Shown here: one piece after another, positions 28,040 through 37,156 of the stretch
Layout: every line of letters begins with the position of its first letter
Numbering within the stretch: the stretch's first letter is position 1
Origin: Enterococcus malodoratus ATCC 43197
GTDB taxonomy: Bacteria > Bacillota > Bacilli > Lactobacillales > Enterococcaceae
Reading direction: 5' to 3'
DNA length: 64,000 bases
NCBI RefSeq assembly: GCF_000407185.1
Contig: NZ_KE136483.1
Span: forward strand, 806,001-870,000
Program-made: the position numbers and the translations under genes
Notes under the pieces: model-generated
Seen by the model: the letters and a program-made list of their open reading frames with translations, nothing else
Told to the model about the DNA's origin: nothing
Database searches by the model: none

Positions 28040-28867
28040 GTGGAACGAGAGTGTCAAAAGGTCGAAGAGATGCTTTATCGAATTGGAATGTTTTCTAAAA
28101 TGAACCAAGTCACGATCAAAGCATTGCGCTATTATGATGAGGTGGGGCTGCTGCGTCCCCGCTTCATCGATCCTGACAATGGGTATCGCTATTATAGTTC
28201 AAGTCAATTAGAACCGCTGCATCGCTTGTTGGCACTTCGAAGAATCGGATATAGTATCGAAGAAATCAAACGAGTGCAAGAGGGAGAAAGTGAACAGCGG
28301 ATCTTGCAAAGAAAGAAACAGCAGCTATTAAAAGAAATCTCTGAGCGCATGTCGATGTTATCTCAGATTGAAGGGTATTTGCAGCAGGACGAAGCAAACT
28401 ATCATATGGTGATTAAAAAGATACCAGAGGTCAAAGTTGCGACCATGCGAAAGATTATTCCGAACTATGGGGAACTATCGTCTATAATGCCTGAAATGGG
28501 TGCACAAATGGAGGCAGCCGGCTGTGTGTGTTCAATGCCGGAATATTGTTTCAATATTTATCACGACAATGGCTTCATGGAAGAAAATGTCGATGTTGAA
28601 GTTTGCGAAGCGGTAACTGAAATGAAAGACGACGTTGGCGATCTAAAGTTTAAGTGTATCGATGAAATTCCTGAAGCGGTATGTACGATGCACAAAGGGT
28701 CTTATGAATCGTTGCCTAAGGCATTTGGAGCGGCAATAAAATTTGTTGAAAATAATGGTTACGAGATTAGCGGTTCTATTCGTGAAAACTATATTGATGG
28801 CATGTGGAATAAGGATAGCGAAGAGGATTGGTTAACGGAGATTCAAATACCTGTAAAGAAAATATAA
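28040..28867 (+). CDS. MerR family transcriptional activator with GyrI-like effector domain
   Basis: A 275-residue regulator. The MerR winged helix spans about 11-80 (IGMFSKMNQVTIKALRYYDE, DPDNGYRYYSSSQ), then a dimerisation coiled coil (about 85-125), then a GyrI-like ligand-binding domain (about 130-275), the BmrR/TipA layout for drug-responsive activators. GTG 28040 with GAGGCG upstream was chosen; ATG 28070 is possible but has no spacing. It probably acts on the 19-bp-spacer promoter at 26511. Confidence 0.88.
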   Translation: MERECQKVEEMLYRIGMFSKMNQVTIKALRYYDEVGLLRPRFIDPDNGYRYYSSSQLEPLHRLLALRRIGYSIEEIKRVQEGESEQRILQRKKQQLLKEISERMSMLSQIEGYLQQDEANYHMVIKKIPEVKVATMRKIIPNYGELSSIMPEMGAQMEAAGCVCSMPEYCFNIYHDNGFMEENVDVEVCEAVTEMKDDVGDLKFKCIDEIPEAVCTMHKGSYESLPKAFGAAIKFVENNGYEISGSIRENYIDGMWNKDSEEDWLTEIQIPVKKI

Positions 28868-28873
28868 TGATTA

Positions 28874-28905
28874 AAAAGAAATCTTTTTTAAAGGTTTCTT
28901 TTTTT
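28874..28905 (+). terminator. Terminator after the MerR operon
   Basis: Stem AAAAAGAAATCTTT/AAAGGTTTCTTTTT followed by T-run, ending the ABC-MerR operon. Confidence 0.75.
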
Positions 28906-29019
28906 GTGATTTTTTTGAGAAAATTACTAAGAAGCAATTGTTTGGATTATGTTGTTATGCTACGCTAGATTTAGTTTTACTTGAAAGCGTTATATATGAA
29001 AAGGAAAGAGGGAATTAAA

Positions 29020-29205
29020 ATGGCAAATGAACGTTTTAAAAGAGTTTATTCTCAGGGAAAATTGGATGCAATCATGATCTTTGTGGATCGGGAAACGGGT
29101 GTCAATTACATGTTCAACAAAGTTGGCTATGCTGGTGGCTTAACACCATTATTGGATAAAGAGGGAAAACCGGTCATCACTCCCCTCGATGAATTAGATA
29201 AATAA
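29020..29205 (+). CDS. Small DUF6440-like protein
   Basis: A 61-residue soluble protein. The layout ERFxxVYxQG...IxVDxETGVNYxF...GYxGGLTPLLDxxGKPV matches, as I remember it, the DUF6440 family of short Firmicute proteins of unknown function. ATG 29020 follows GAAAGAGGG; the longer open frame begins earlier without a ribosome binding site. It stands alone between two regulators. Confidence 0.75.
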   Translation: MANERFKRVYSQGKLDAIMIFVDRETGVNYMFNKVGYAGGLTPLLDKEGKPVITPLDELDK

Positions 29206-29357
29206 TAGACGGCACTAGCGAACAAGCGTGCTCGTAACTCATATGCTAAACTTTTATTATTAAGACAAAGGAAATCAACTCAACGTTTTAAAATAAAGTC
29301 ATTTGCAAAGTTGAACGTTGATTATCCAATTTGTCTATTTAATAAGGAGTGAGTAAA

Positions 29358-30269
29358 ATGCACGCTTGGGAAGCTGTTCAAAAATCAGTAGACTATGTTG
29401 AAGAGAACATCAAAGAAGAATTATCAATTGAAGAATTGGCAAAGGTTTCTTTCCTATCCATGTATTATTTTCAAAAACTGTTTAGTCGTTTAGTCGGAAA
29501 AACAGTCAATGAATACATTAAGGCGAGAAGAGTGGCCAATGCAAAACCATTGCTGAAATCAACTAATAGACGGATCGCCGATATCGCAGTTGAATATGGG
29601 TTTAATAGCCATGAGGCTTTTACAAAGGCCTTCAAAGAAATCTATAGTGTCACTCCGGAGACTTATCGCAAAAATGATCTGTTATTGACAGACTTTTTGA
29701 AGCCGGATTTATCAATTTACTATACGCTGGTAGATGAAGGTGTGCCATTGATGGTGGATGATATGGTACTTGAGGTGAATCAGCAAGAGCTTGAGCAGAC
29801 TGAATACTACACTGGATTTTCTAAACAAGTGGATGCTAGAGAGATGAATAAAGTAGGGGTCAACGCTCTGATTGAGTTATGGGATGAATTTCATGAAAAG
29901 AAAGACACGATTCCTAACCTGTTGACAGACGGGCTGGAAATTGACTATTTTACAACGGATGCCACGCCTGGAAAAGTTCAATATTTTGTTAGAGGAAGCT
30001 CTGATGATCAGAAATCGGAAGGTTTTACGCAATTCGACATTGAACCTGGGACCTTTTATGTCTGTACATTCGAGGCAGAAAACTTTGAATATTTAGTGGA
30101 GGATGCGTTGTATAAAGCCAATAACTACTTCTTTGAAACATGGCTTCCAAGACACGGAATCGGAATGGATGACATGGAGCCGTTTTTGATTCAAAAATAT
30201 GTGAACGTAACGGATGAGCCAAAAATTGAAATATGGATTAAGCCAACAAAGGAACTTGTGGGTAAATAA
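29358..30269 (+). CDS. AraC family regulator with GyrI-like domain
   Basis: A 303-residue regulator. Two AraC helix-turn-helices fill residues 1-105 (LSIEELAKVSFLSMYYFQKL and IADIAVEYGFNSHEAFTKAF, followed by PETYRK), then a GyrI-like effector domain (about 120-303) as in Rob/SoxS-type proteins with ligand-binding tails. AAGGAG is nine bases from ATG 29358; the in-frame GTG 29349 touches the SD and was rejected. Target genes are not evident here. Confidence 0.88.
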   Translation: MHAWEAVQKSVDYVEENIKEELSIEELAKVSFLSMYYFQKLFSRLVGKTVNEYIKARRVANAKPLLKSTNRRIADIAVEYGFNSHEAFTKAFKEIYSVTPETYRKNDLLLTDFLKPDLSIYYTLVDEGVPLMVDDMVLEVNQQELEQTEYYTGFSKQVDAREMNKVGVNALIELWDEFHEKKDTIPNLLTDGLEIDYFTTDATPGKVQYFVRGSSDDQKSEGFTQFDIEPGTFYVCTFEAENFEYLVEDALYKANNYFFETWLPRHGIGMDDMEPFLIQKYVNVTDEPKIEIWIKPTKELVGK

Positions 30270-30273
30270 TAGT

Positions 30274-30312
30274 AAAAAGCTTCGGATCGTTTAAATGATC
30301 TGAAGCTTTTTT
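30274..30312 (+). terminator. Terminator after the AraC-type gene
   Basis: Arms AAAAGCTTCGGATC/GATCTGAAGCTTTT (one G-U pair) with T-run. Confidence 0.85.
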
Positions 30313-30374
30313 GCTTATTAAAAATTTGTCCTCTAAGTTAGATTTGTCGGATCGAAGAGAAACCGATTGAACTG

Positions 30375-30746
30375 TTAATTCTGACCATTAAAAGAGGCTT
30401 CTTTTTGAAGAATATAGCCCCAAAAAATCCCCGTTAGTTGTGTGATCAGAAAAAGTGCGATCAGTGGAACCGCGGCCACGAAGGGTGAGGAAGAATGATA
30501 TAAGCTGACTAAAGGGCTCTTAAAAAGAATTAAAGCACAGCTCAATAATATATTGATCAAATTTCCAAACACTAATAAGGAAATTTGTTGTGTCATTTTA
30601 GCATAAAAACCTATGATGACAGTAAGCAGCAGGAATAAAAAAATTCCTACGATTGAATCAAAAAGGTAATCAGTTGCTAAAGAAAGATGCACGTAAGGGA
30701 TGAAATAGAAAATAAAAGGTAATCGCAGGATTATTTTTTTCAGCAT
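30375..30746 (-). CDS. Small membrane protein of unknown function
   Basis: A 123-residue hydrophobic protein with four predicted membrane segments and short charged ends; no family recognised. GAGGAG on the minus strand lies ten bases before the ATG at 30746, which decides the start; the in-frame TTG upstream overlaps the SD. It is isolated and points away from the aminotransferase gene. Confidence 0.65.
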   Translation of the reverse strand: MLKKIILRLPFIFYFIPYVHLSLATDYLFDSIVGIFLFLLLTVIIGFYAKMTQQISLLVFGNLINILLSCALILFKSPLVSLYHSSSPFVAAVPLIALFLITQLTGIFWGYILQKEASFNGQN

Positions 30747-31088
30747 TGCAGGATGTCTCCTCAAAAATATTTTTCTATGGTTATTTTATGCCTTGTAAAT
30801 GGTCAGTTCAACAGAAAACAGAAATTAGGATACATAATTAAAGTTATTTTATGCTGCTATAAATAAACCATCACTTGATTCGACCTAAATTATTTTTTAG
30901 GAAATCGGTATTTCTAATTTAAAAATGGAAAGGAACGTTAGACCAATGTTTTTATTTAAAATGGGGAGAACCTGTGAAACAATCCACGGATGGGTGGCAT
31001 CTCTGAATAAATCGCGAGATGAATGTAAAACATTTTTTCTTTACTATCTGAGAGATTGTGATAATATGATTAGAAATGGAGGGGTTAT
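30747..31088 (+). promoter_or_regulatory. Intergenic region upstream of the aminotransferase
   Basis: About 340 bases. Two extended -10 sequences point rightwards: TGCTATAAA (30855-30863) and TGTGATAAT (31057-31065). A 48-codon ORF (30946-31092) ends overlapping the next start codon (ATGA), but its SD is badly spaced and the peptide is unlike known proteins, so it is not called as a gene. No terminator or riboswitch was recognised. Confidence 0.4.
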
Positions 31089-32255
31089 ATGAATAAACTG
31101 CAAGATCGATTTAACAAAAATGTGTACGAAATCGCCGTCTCATTGATTCGTCAATTTGATGAAAAAGTCTCTGGAATTCCTAATATGCTGAAGTTAACAT
31201 TAGGCGAGCCGGACTTTAATACCCCTGAGCACGTCAAAGAAGCAGGGCAGCAAGCAATTAAAGATAATTTTAGCCATTATACCGGCATGTCTGGCTTGAT
31301 CGATGTTCGAGAAGCAGCGAGTCGTTTTTTATCTGAAAAATATGCAGTAAATTATCAACCAGCAACAGAAGTTTTAGTAACAGTAGGAGCAACTGAAGCG
31401 TTGTCAGCGAGTCTTTTAGCGATTTTGGAAGCCGGTGATAAAGTATTGCTTCCAGCGCCGACCTATCCAGGCTATGAACCGCTGATTTTATTAGCTGGGG
31501 CCGAACCTGTCTATATTGATACGCGGGAAACCGGGTTTGTTTTAACTCCAGAGCAAATTGATCAAGCGATGGCCGAACATGGAGATAAGGTAAAAGCAAT
31601 TATTATTACATCACCATCAAATCCAACGGGTGTCGCTTATACGGAAGCCGAAGTTTCGGCCTTGAGCGAAACGCTGAAAAAGTATCCAATTTTTGTAATC
31701 AGCGATGAAATTTACAGCGAGCTAAATTATGAAGCGAAACATGTTTCATTCGGAAAATATTTGCGAGATCAAGCAATCGTGATTAATGGTTTGTCTAAAT
31801 CTCACGCCATGACCGGCTGGCGGATCGGTTTCATTTTCGCACCTGCTGAATTGATTGAGCAGATCATCAAAGTCCACCAATATCTGGTGACAGCCGCTTC
31901 AACAATTTCACAAAAGGCTGCGGTTCGAGCGTTGGTACAAGGAATTTCGGATGCGGAAGTAATGCGAGAAGAATATCGCGAACGTCGGGATTTTGTTTAT
32001 CAGGCCATGACGGCGCTTGGCTTTGAAGTTGCCCGTCCTTCTGGCGCGTTTTATATTTTTGCTAAGATACCCGCAGGATTGGAACAGGATTCAATGGCTT
32101 TTTGTATTGAGTTAGCAGAAAAAAATCAATTGGCAATTATTCCGGGAGTTGCGTTTGGTCCGGAAGGTGAAGGTTACGTGCGGATTAGTTATGCGGCTTC
32201 AATGGAGAATTTAGTGGAAGCAATGAAACGTTTAACTGCATATGTAGAAAAATAA
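31089..32255 (+). CDS. PLP-dependent aminotransferase, class I
   Basis: A 388-residue fold-type I aminotransferase. Visible are the PLP phosphate/ring residues, SPSNPTG (175-181), SDEIYSEL (205-212) with the pyridine-N aspartate, and the Schiff-base lysine K237 in NGLSKSHAMTGWR. The sequence resembles PatA/AraT-type enzymes that transaminate aromatic amino acids or N-acetyl-diaminopimelate; substrate cannot be fixed by eye. GGAGGGG precedes the ATG. It is monocistronic with a terminator shared with the convergent gene. Confidence 0.92.
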   Translation: MNKLQDRFNKNVYEIAVSLIRQFDEKVSGIPNMLKLTLGEPDFNTPEHVKEAGQQAIKDNFSHYTGMSGLIDVREAASRFLSEKYAVNYQPATEVLVTVGATEALSASLLAILEAGDKVLLPAPTYPGYEPLILLAGAEPVYIDTRETGFVLTPEQIDQAMAEHGDKVKAIIITSPSNPTGVAYTEAEVSALSETLKKYPIFVISDEIYSELNYEAKHVSFGKYLRDQAIVINGLSKSHAMTGWRIGFIFAPAELIEQIIKVHQYLVTAASTISQKAAVRALVQGISDAEVMREEYRERRDFVYQAMTALGFEVARPSGAFYIFAKIPAGLEQDSMAFCIELAEKNQLAIIPGVAFGPEGEGYVRISYAASMENLVEAMKRLTAYVEK

Positions 32256-32296
32256 AAAGAAACGATCAAATCGAAAAAAGATTTGATCGTTTCTTT
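32256..32296. terminator. Bidirectional terminator
   Basis: A perfect 17-bp stem AAAGAAACGATCAAATC and its complement with a seven-base loop separates two convergent genes and has A/T tails on both sides. Confidence 0.9.
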
Positions 32297-32497
32297 CTAT
32301 TTATTTAGATAGTTGAATAAGCCGCTGATAGTTTTATCCTCTAAATCAATTGGATTGCCATCGACTGTTGCCTTGGTTACATGATAATAATCAGGCAGAT
32401 CGGGGACTTCCTTTAATTGTGCAGCTACAAAATCATTAGCGCTCGCATAAGATTTTTCTTTTTCTGAGTGATTTAATTCATAGGTAATTACTAACAT
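32297..32497 (-). CDS. DUF4649-like small protein
   Basis: A 66-residue protein beginning MLVITYELNHSEKEKSYASA, with LPDYYHV and a final LFNYLNK. Order and spacing recall the DUF4649 family of short Lactobacillales proteins of unknown function; recognition is from memory. The inner methionine was chosen as start because it matches the short family length; the SD is weak for either candidate. Confidence 0.65.
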   Translation of the reverse strand: MLVITYELNHSEKEKSYASANDFVAAQLKEVPDLPDYYHVTKATVDGNPIDLEDKTISGLFNYLNK

Positions 32498-32576
32498 TCT
32501 TATCGCTTCTCTCATTCATAATTTTCATTACAAGGGTATTGTACACCAAAACTAATTATAAGTAAGAAATTTTGTC

Positions 32577-32636
32577 TTTACCAAATGTTTACAGTTCTTT
32601 ACGGATCATTTACATGACTTCAATAGGATATTTACG
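32577..32636 (+). promoter_or_regulatory. Pho-box array upstream of pstS
   Basis: Hexamers like the PhoP consensus TT(A/T)ACA recur about every helical turn: TTTACC 32577, TTTACA 32588, TTTACG 32598, TTTACA 32609, TTCAAT near 32620 and TTTACG 32631, spaced 10-11 bp apart. Such phased direct repeats bind PhoP dimers in Firmicutes. The array precedes pstS, with phoPR just beyond, so phosphate-starvation activation is well supported. Confidence 0.85.
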
Positions 32637-32728
32637 TTTCATTGGTAAAGTAACGATGTACTAAAAAATAAGAAATACGGCATCCGTTTTCTTATAAAGT
32701 TCATTATCGAGAATAAGGAGTGTACATG

Positions 32729-33601
32729 ATGAAAAAGATTATTTTGGCATTAGCATTTTCAGGAATTCTCTTGGCTGGTTGCGGGAGTGGGAACGCAACA
32801 AAAGATTCGAGTTCAGCGAAGGAAGATACAGCAAAAATTACGGCGGTGGGTTCAACAGCCTTACAGCCTTTAGTTGATGCAGCGCAGGAAAGCTATACGC
32901 AAGATCATCCGAATGTTCAGATTTCTGTTCAAGGCGGCGGTAGCGGTACAGGATTGAGTCAAGTCGAAAGCGGTTCTGTTGAAATCGGCAATTCAGATGT
33001 TTTTGCTGAAGAAAAGGACGGCGTTGATGCAAGCAAATTAGTTGATCATAAAGTAGCCGTCGTTGGTTTTGTTCCCGTAGTCAATAAAGATGTTGGCGTA
33101 AAAGATATTACGAAGCAGCAATTGATCGATATTTTCACTGGTAAAATCAAAAACTGGAATGAACTTGGCGGGAAAGACGAAGCCATTCAAGTAGTCAATC
33201 GTGCTTCAGGCAGCGGAACACGTGCTACCTTTGAAAAATGGGGATTAGACGGCAAAGAACCGATTCAGTCACAAGAACAGGATTCATCGGGAACGGTGAA
33301 AAAAATCGTGGCGCAAACGCCAGGTGCGATCAGCTACCTTGCTTTGTCTTATGTTGATGACAGCTTGCAAGCTTTACAATTAGATGGTGTAACAGCCAAC
33401 GACAAAAATATTACTACTAACAAATGGACCATCTGGTCATATGAACACATGTATACGAATGGCAAACCGGAAAAGGCTTTAGCCGATTTCTTAAAATACA
33501 TGACAAGTGACGACATTCAATCTGGTCCAGTCAAAGAATTGGGTTATTTGCCAATTACTTCGATGAAGGTAGAACGTTCTTCTGACGGCACAGTGAAATA
33601 A
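32729..33601 (+). CDS. pstS: Phosphate-binding lipoprotein PstS
   Basis: A 290-residue substrate-binding lipoprotein that captures phosphate outside the membrane for the Pst ABC importer. A lipoprotein signal ends LLAGC with Cys18; GSTALQP (41-47) and GGGSGTG (near 70) bind phosphate, and NRASGSGTRATFE is the third conserved block. AAGGAG precedes two adjacent ATG codons; the second is chosen for spacing. pstC, pstA, pstB and phoU are absent here, so it works with a transporter encoded elsewhere. Pho boxes upstream indicate PhoP control. Confidence 0.93.
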   Translation: MKKIILALAFSGILLAGCGSGNATKDSSSAKEDTAKITAVGSTALQPLVDAAQESYTQDHPNVQISVQGGGSGTGLSQVESGSVEIGNSDVFAEEKDGVDASKLVDHKVAVVGFVPVVNKDVGVKDITKQQLIDIFTGKIKNWNELGGKDEAIQVVNRASGSGTRATFEKWGLDGKEPIQSQEQDSSGTVKKIVAQTPGAISYLALSYVDDSLQALQLDGVTANDKNITTNKWTIWSYEHMYTNGKPEKALADFLKYMTSDDIQSGPVKELGYLPITSMKVERSSDGTVK

Positions 33602-33649
33602 TTTCTTCGTAGGAGTGAATGAAGAGCAGAGCAGCTTCCCTAAATAAAA

Positions 33650-33681
33650 AAAGGATCGTGGATTATTCCGCGATCCTTATT
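33650..33681. terminator. Terminator between pstS and phoR
   Basis: Stem AAGGATCG...CGATCCTT with an inner GTGGA/TTCCGC pairing; it lies between convergent genes and overlaps the phoR stop codon. Confidence 0.75.
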
Positions 33682-35413
33682 TGTTTGGTAATTTAAGCGT
33701 AAATGTTGAGCCGAGTTTTGGATGGCTCTCAACGTCGATTGTTCCGCCGAGAATTTCGCTGTATTCTTTGACAATCGCAAGACCTAAGCCGGTTCCCCCA
33801 GAGTGGCGGGCACGAGCCTTGTCAACACGATAAAAGCGTTCGAAGATTCGTTTTTGATCGTCTTTTGACATACCGATGCCATGATCGGTGACAGCAATTT
33901 CCAATTGATCTGTCATGCGGTAGCTTAACTCAATTTGGCTTTCTTCTGGCGAATATTGAATCGCATTCTCCAAAAGATTTTTGATGATCGGTTGGAAGAA
34001 GGTCAAACGCGTTTGATAAAAACAGTTTTCTGCACCTTCAATCGTAACAGTAATTTGTTTTTTCTTTAATAGATGTTGATACAAGTCGACTTGTTGATGC
34101 AAGAAATAATTGATCTCGATTGTTTGCCGATCTTCAGCTAAATCATTGCTGTCCTTTGATAATTCAATAATATCTTGAATCAACCGCTGCAAACGTTTCG
34201 CGTCATTTTGCATAATAGTTAGAAATTCTGCCGTCAATGCTGGATCGTCTTTGGCTCCATCTAGCAGTGTCTCTGTAAATCCCAACAAAGAAGTGACTGG
34301 TGTTTTTAATTCGTGGGAGACATTACCGACAAAATCCCGCTGAATTTTTTCTAAACGGCGAACATGCGTCAGATCGTAGACAGTACCCATGATCTGATCC
34401 CCTTTGATCTCGTTTTCGATGTAACGTAAACGAATGTCCAGGTTCATCGAGCTCGGCAGTTTTGTTGAAATTTCCTGATGGACTTGATCCTTATCCACTA
34501 AGATTTGTTGAATTAACTGAATGAATCTATTGTCTTCAATAACCTGCCAATAATAATGCTGAGCGGCTCCGCCGATTTGCAGCAATTCTTCCATCGCTGG
34601 ATTAATCATAATAAAGCGACCATCAGTATCGATGATGAATACACCAATCGTTAATTCATGAAAGAGTGTAGAAAATTGCTCTTCCGTAGAAGTATAAGCG
34701 GCATATGTTTCATTCAACTGTTCACTGATTTGATTGACGGTGATATAAAGTTCCTGCCATTGTGGTGAGTTTTGCATAATATAATTACTTTTTTCAGGTT
34801 CCTTCAGCATGCGCTGTAGAACAGGCAGGACAGTTTCGATCGGTCGGTTACGTTGATAGGTCAGGTAACAGATAATCAAATAGATAAAGGCATAAAAGAA
34901 AAACAAAATAATGAAAATCGTTCGCTGGAAATTTCGTGTCTTCGGTTGAAAAGCCGAGGTTTTTTTTGCGACACGCAAGATGCCGATCGTTTCATCACCG
35001 GAACGGATCGGCTGTGCAGTGTAAAGCAACTCTGTTTTTAGTGTCGTACTATAGCGAACCGAAGAGCCCACTGTATTGCTGTTTAGAACAATTTTCACTT
35101 CGGGACGATTTTCCCGACTACCTGAAAGACCGGCGTCCGTGTTATCAAAAATGATCTTTCCTTTTGCATCTAACAGCGTAATTCGATCGTGTGCTTCTTG
35201 TGCGAATTCATCGATCGCGGTTTTATTTTCATTTGAGTCGAGTTGTTTCAAATCTAGTCGATGGATCATCAATTCACCGTTACTAGTCAAGAACTCTTCC
35301 TGCTGTTCCAACAACTCTTTGGTGTAAAAGTGGTTGGCCAATTTCCAACTGCCGAAAAAGAGCAGACAGACGAGAATAAAGGGAATAAAATAATCTAAGT
35401 GTTTGCGTTTCAT
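33677..35413 (-). CDS. phoR: Phosphate-regulation sensor histidine kinase PhoR
   Basis: A 578-residue membrane kinase. One helix at about 8-27, an extracytoplasmic domain (28-160), a second helix (about 165-186), a short linker, a PAS domain (about 245-345), then HisKA with phospho-His367 in NVSHELKTP, and the ATPase with N-box NLLENAIQYSPE (479 onward), DHGIGM (510-515) and GGTGLGLAI (539-547). It phosphorylates PhoP. It overlaps phoP by four bases. Order and length match PhoR; the neighbouring Pho-box-controlled pstS supports the name. Confidence 0.92.
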   Translation of the reverse strand: MKRKHLDYFIPFILVCLLFFGSWKLANHFYTKELLEQQEEFLTSNGELMIHRLDLKQLDSNENKTAIDEFAQEAHDRITLLDAKGKIIFDNTDAGLSGSRENRPEVKIVLNSNTVGSSVRYSTTLKTELLYTAQPIRSGDETIGILRVAKKTSAFQPKTRNFQRTIFIILFFFYAFIYLIICYLTYQRNRPIETVLPVLQRMLKEPEKSNYIMQNSPQWQELYITVNQISEQLNETYAAYTSTEEQFSTLFHELTIGVFIIDTDGRFIMINPAMEELLQIGGAAQHYYWQVIEDNRFIQLIQQILVDKDQVHQEISTKLPSSMNLDIRLRYIENEIKGDQIMGTVYDLTHVRRLEKIQRDFVGNVSHELKTPVTSLLGFTETLLDGAKDDPALTAEFLTIMQNDAKRLQRLIQDIIELSKDSNDLAEDRQTIEINYFLHQQVDLYQHLLKKKQITVTIEGAENCFYQTRLTFFQPIIKNLLENAIQYSPEESQIELSYRMTDQLEIAVTDHGIGMSKDDQKRIFERFYRVDKARARHSGGTGLGLAIVKEYSEILGGTIDVESHPKLGSTFTLKLPNK

Positions 35414-36105
35414 TGTGCGGGCACCTGAAATTTATAGCCAAAGCCCCGTACGGTTTGCAAGTATTGCGGATGCTTGGGATCAACTTCGATTTTTTCGCGC
35501 AGATGAGAAACATGGACATCCACGATTCGGCTTTGTCCTGAAAAATCATATTGCCAAATGCGGTCAAGCAAGGTGTCACGATCAATCACACGTTCTTTAC
35601 GTTTCATGAAATAGACCAGCAGTTCAAATTCTTTAGGTGTCAGCTCAATTTTTTGATCGCGAACAGTCACTTGATAATTGGATAGATCCGCTTTAATCTC
35701 GCCGGCAGTCAAAAATTCGTGTTCGATAACTTCTTGTCGTGGTTCGACGCGACGGAAAATTGCTTTCATACGCGCTAAAACTTCTCTTGGAGAAAATGGT
35801 TTAGTCAAGTAATCATCGGCACCGATCTCTAGGCCTAAAATGCGGTCAATTGCATCGTCTTTAGCAGTGAGCATCAAAATTGGAGTATCCACCTTTTCTT
35901 GACGCAATTTCTTTGCAATTTCTAAACCATCCATCGATGGCAGCATTACATCCAAAATAATGAAATCAAATTTGTCATTCAAGGCCAGCTCATAGCCTTC
36001 TTTTCCATCCTCGGCGGTGGTGACAGCGTAGCCTTCCTTTTCTAAATTGAAGCTTAATAATTTTACGATCGAAAGCTCATCGTCTACGACTAATACACGT
36101 TTCAT
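35410..36105 (-). CDS. phoP: Phosphate response regulator PhoP
   Basis: A 231-residue OmpR-type regulator. The receiver has DD8-9, phospho-acceptor Asp52 (FIILDVMLP), Thr80 and Lys102; the winged helix follows with LTPKEFELLVYFMKR and RIVDVHVSHLREK. Phosphorylated by PhoR, it should bind the Pho boxes before pstS. AAGGAGACACTT lies before the start on the minus strand. No clear Pho-box array was seen at its own promoter. Confidence 0.92.
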   Translation of the reverse strand: MKRVLVVDDELSIVKLLSFNLEKEGYAVTTAEDGKEGYELALNDKFDFIILDVMLPSMDGLEIAKKLRQEKVDTPILMLTAKDDAIDRILGLEIGADDYLTKPFSPREVLARMKAIFRRVEPRQEVIEHEFLTAGEIKADLSNYQVTVRDQKIELTPKEFELLVYFMKRKERVIDRDTLLDRIWQYDFSGQSRIVDVHVSHLREKIEVDPKHPQYLQTVRGFGYKFQVPAQ

Positions 36106-36165
36106 AAGTGTCTCCTTTTTTAAAAACTTTTCATTTGTGAAAGACTATTTCAATACCTGAATAAA

Positions 36166-36174
36166 TGGTATAAT
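36166..36174 (+). promoter_or_regulatory. Extended -10 promoter of the DUF523-ylxM operon
   Basis: TGGTATAAT with consensus hexamer 36169-36174. Its predicted start near 36181 excludes the upstream ATG at 36173 as a translation start for the next gene. Confidence 0.65.
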
Positions 36175-36226
36175 GGGAAGGCAGTTTTGTCACCTATTTT
36201 CTATTAATTTGATGGGAGAAATAACG

Positions 36227-36688
36227 ATGCTTGGAATCAGTGCTTGTTTAGGGGGCACAGCTTGCCGTTATGATGGCGGATCAAATGAGATCGCGGCGCT
36301 GAAAAATTTAGTTGAAGCAGATCAAGCAATCATGATTTGTCCAGAGGTTTTAGGCGGATTGCCAACACCGCGCTCACCTGCTGAGATACAAGGCGGAGAT
36401 GGTTTCGATGTGTGGCAAGGCCGAGCGAAAGTTGTAGATAAAGAGGGCAATGATTTAACCGAAGCTTTTAAGCAGGGAGCCATCAAAGCTTTCGATGAAC
36501 TCAAGCAGTTGCAGATCACGGGTTTAGTCTTAAAGGAAAGAAGTCCTTCATGCGGTAGCGGGTTGATCTATGATGGCAGTTTTTCTGGTACTCGAATGAC
36601 TGGGGTAGGTGTGGCGACAGCTTATTTTATCCAGCAGGGGTTACCGGTTTATTCCGAAGAGAATTGGCAAGAAATGAGGATGACGTAA
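36227..36688 (+). CDS. DUF523 domain protein
   Basis: A 153-residue protein with the DUF523 pattern: MLGISACLxGxxCRYDGG at the start, PEVLGGLPTPR, and KERSPSCGSGLIYDG near the C-terminus. Its conserved cysteines suggest metal or sulfur chemistry, but function is unknown. ATG 36227 follows TGGGAGA and lies downstream of the likely transcription start. Its stop directly abuts the ylxM start. Confidence 0.85.
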   Translation: MLGISACLGGTACRYDGGSNEIAALKNLVEADQAIMICPEVLGGLPTPRSPAEIQGGDGFDVWQGRAKVVDKEGNDLTEAFKQGAIKAFDELKQLQITGLVLKERSPSCGSGLIYDGSFSGTRMTGVGVATAYFIQQGLPVYSEENWQEMRMT

Positions 36689-37027
36689 ATGGAGATCGAA
36701 AAAACGAATCGAATGAACGCGTTGTTTGAATTCTATGCGACGCTATTAACTGAAAAACAAATGAATTACATGGAGCTGTATTATGCTGATGATTTTTCTT
36801 TAGGTGAAATTGCTGAGGAATATCAGGTGAGCCGCCAAGCAGTTTATGATAATATCAAAAGAACAGAAAAAATCTTGGAAGATTATGAGCGAAAGCTGCA
36901 TCTGCTCTCAGATTACATCGTAAGGGAAGAACAGTTGGACAAACTTGAGGCATATGTGACTGATCATTATCCAAAGGATGAGTTTTTAGCCACTGCGATC
37001 CAAGGCTTGCAAGATTTAGACGAATAA
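36689..37027 (+). CDS. ylxM: YlxM-like SRP-associated DNA-binding protein
   Basis: A 112-residue YlxM/p13 family protein: [20 protein letters not shown] followed by a sigma-70 region 4-like helix-turn-helix ([20 protein letters not shown]). It typically sits just upstream of ffh and in streptococci is linked to SRP function. It starts at the base after the preceding stop, so translation is coupled. No overlap with ffh; about 130 bases separate them. Confidence 0.9.
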   Translation: MEIEKTNRMNALFEFYATLLTEKQMNYMELYYADDFSLGEIAEEYQVSRQAVYDNIKRTEKILEDYERKLHLLSDYIVREEQLDKLEAYVTDHYPKDEFLATAIQGLQDLDE

Positions 37028-37156
37028 AAGGAATATCAATTTCACTTTTCGAAGCTCATTCAGTGAACCAATAATAGTGGAATGATATACGGCTCGAACA
37101 TAAGAATTTTTTCCAAGGAAAAAATTATACCTTAATAGGAGAAAGGAAAGTAATCA

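Noticed and set aside
30946-31092. 48-codon ORF overlapping the aminotransferase start (ATGA)
   Set aside because: The SD is too far away, the composition is unremarkable, and the likely aminotransferase promoter (31057-31065) lies within it, so it would not be on that mRNA.
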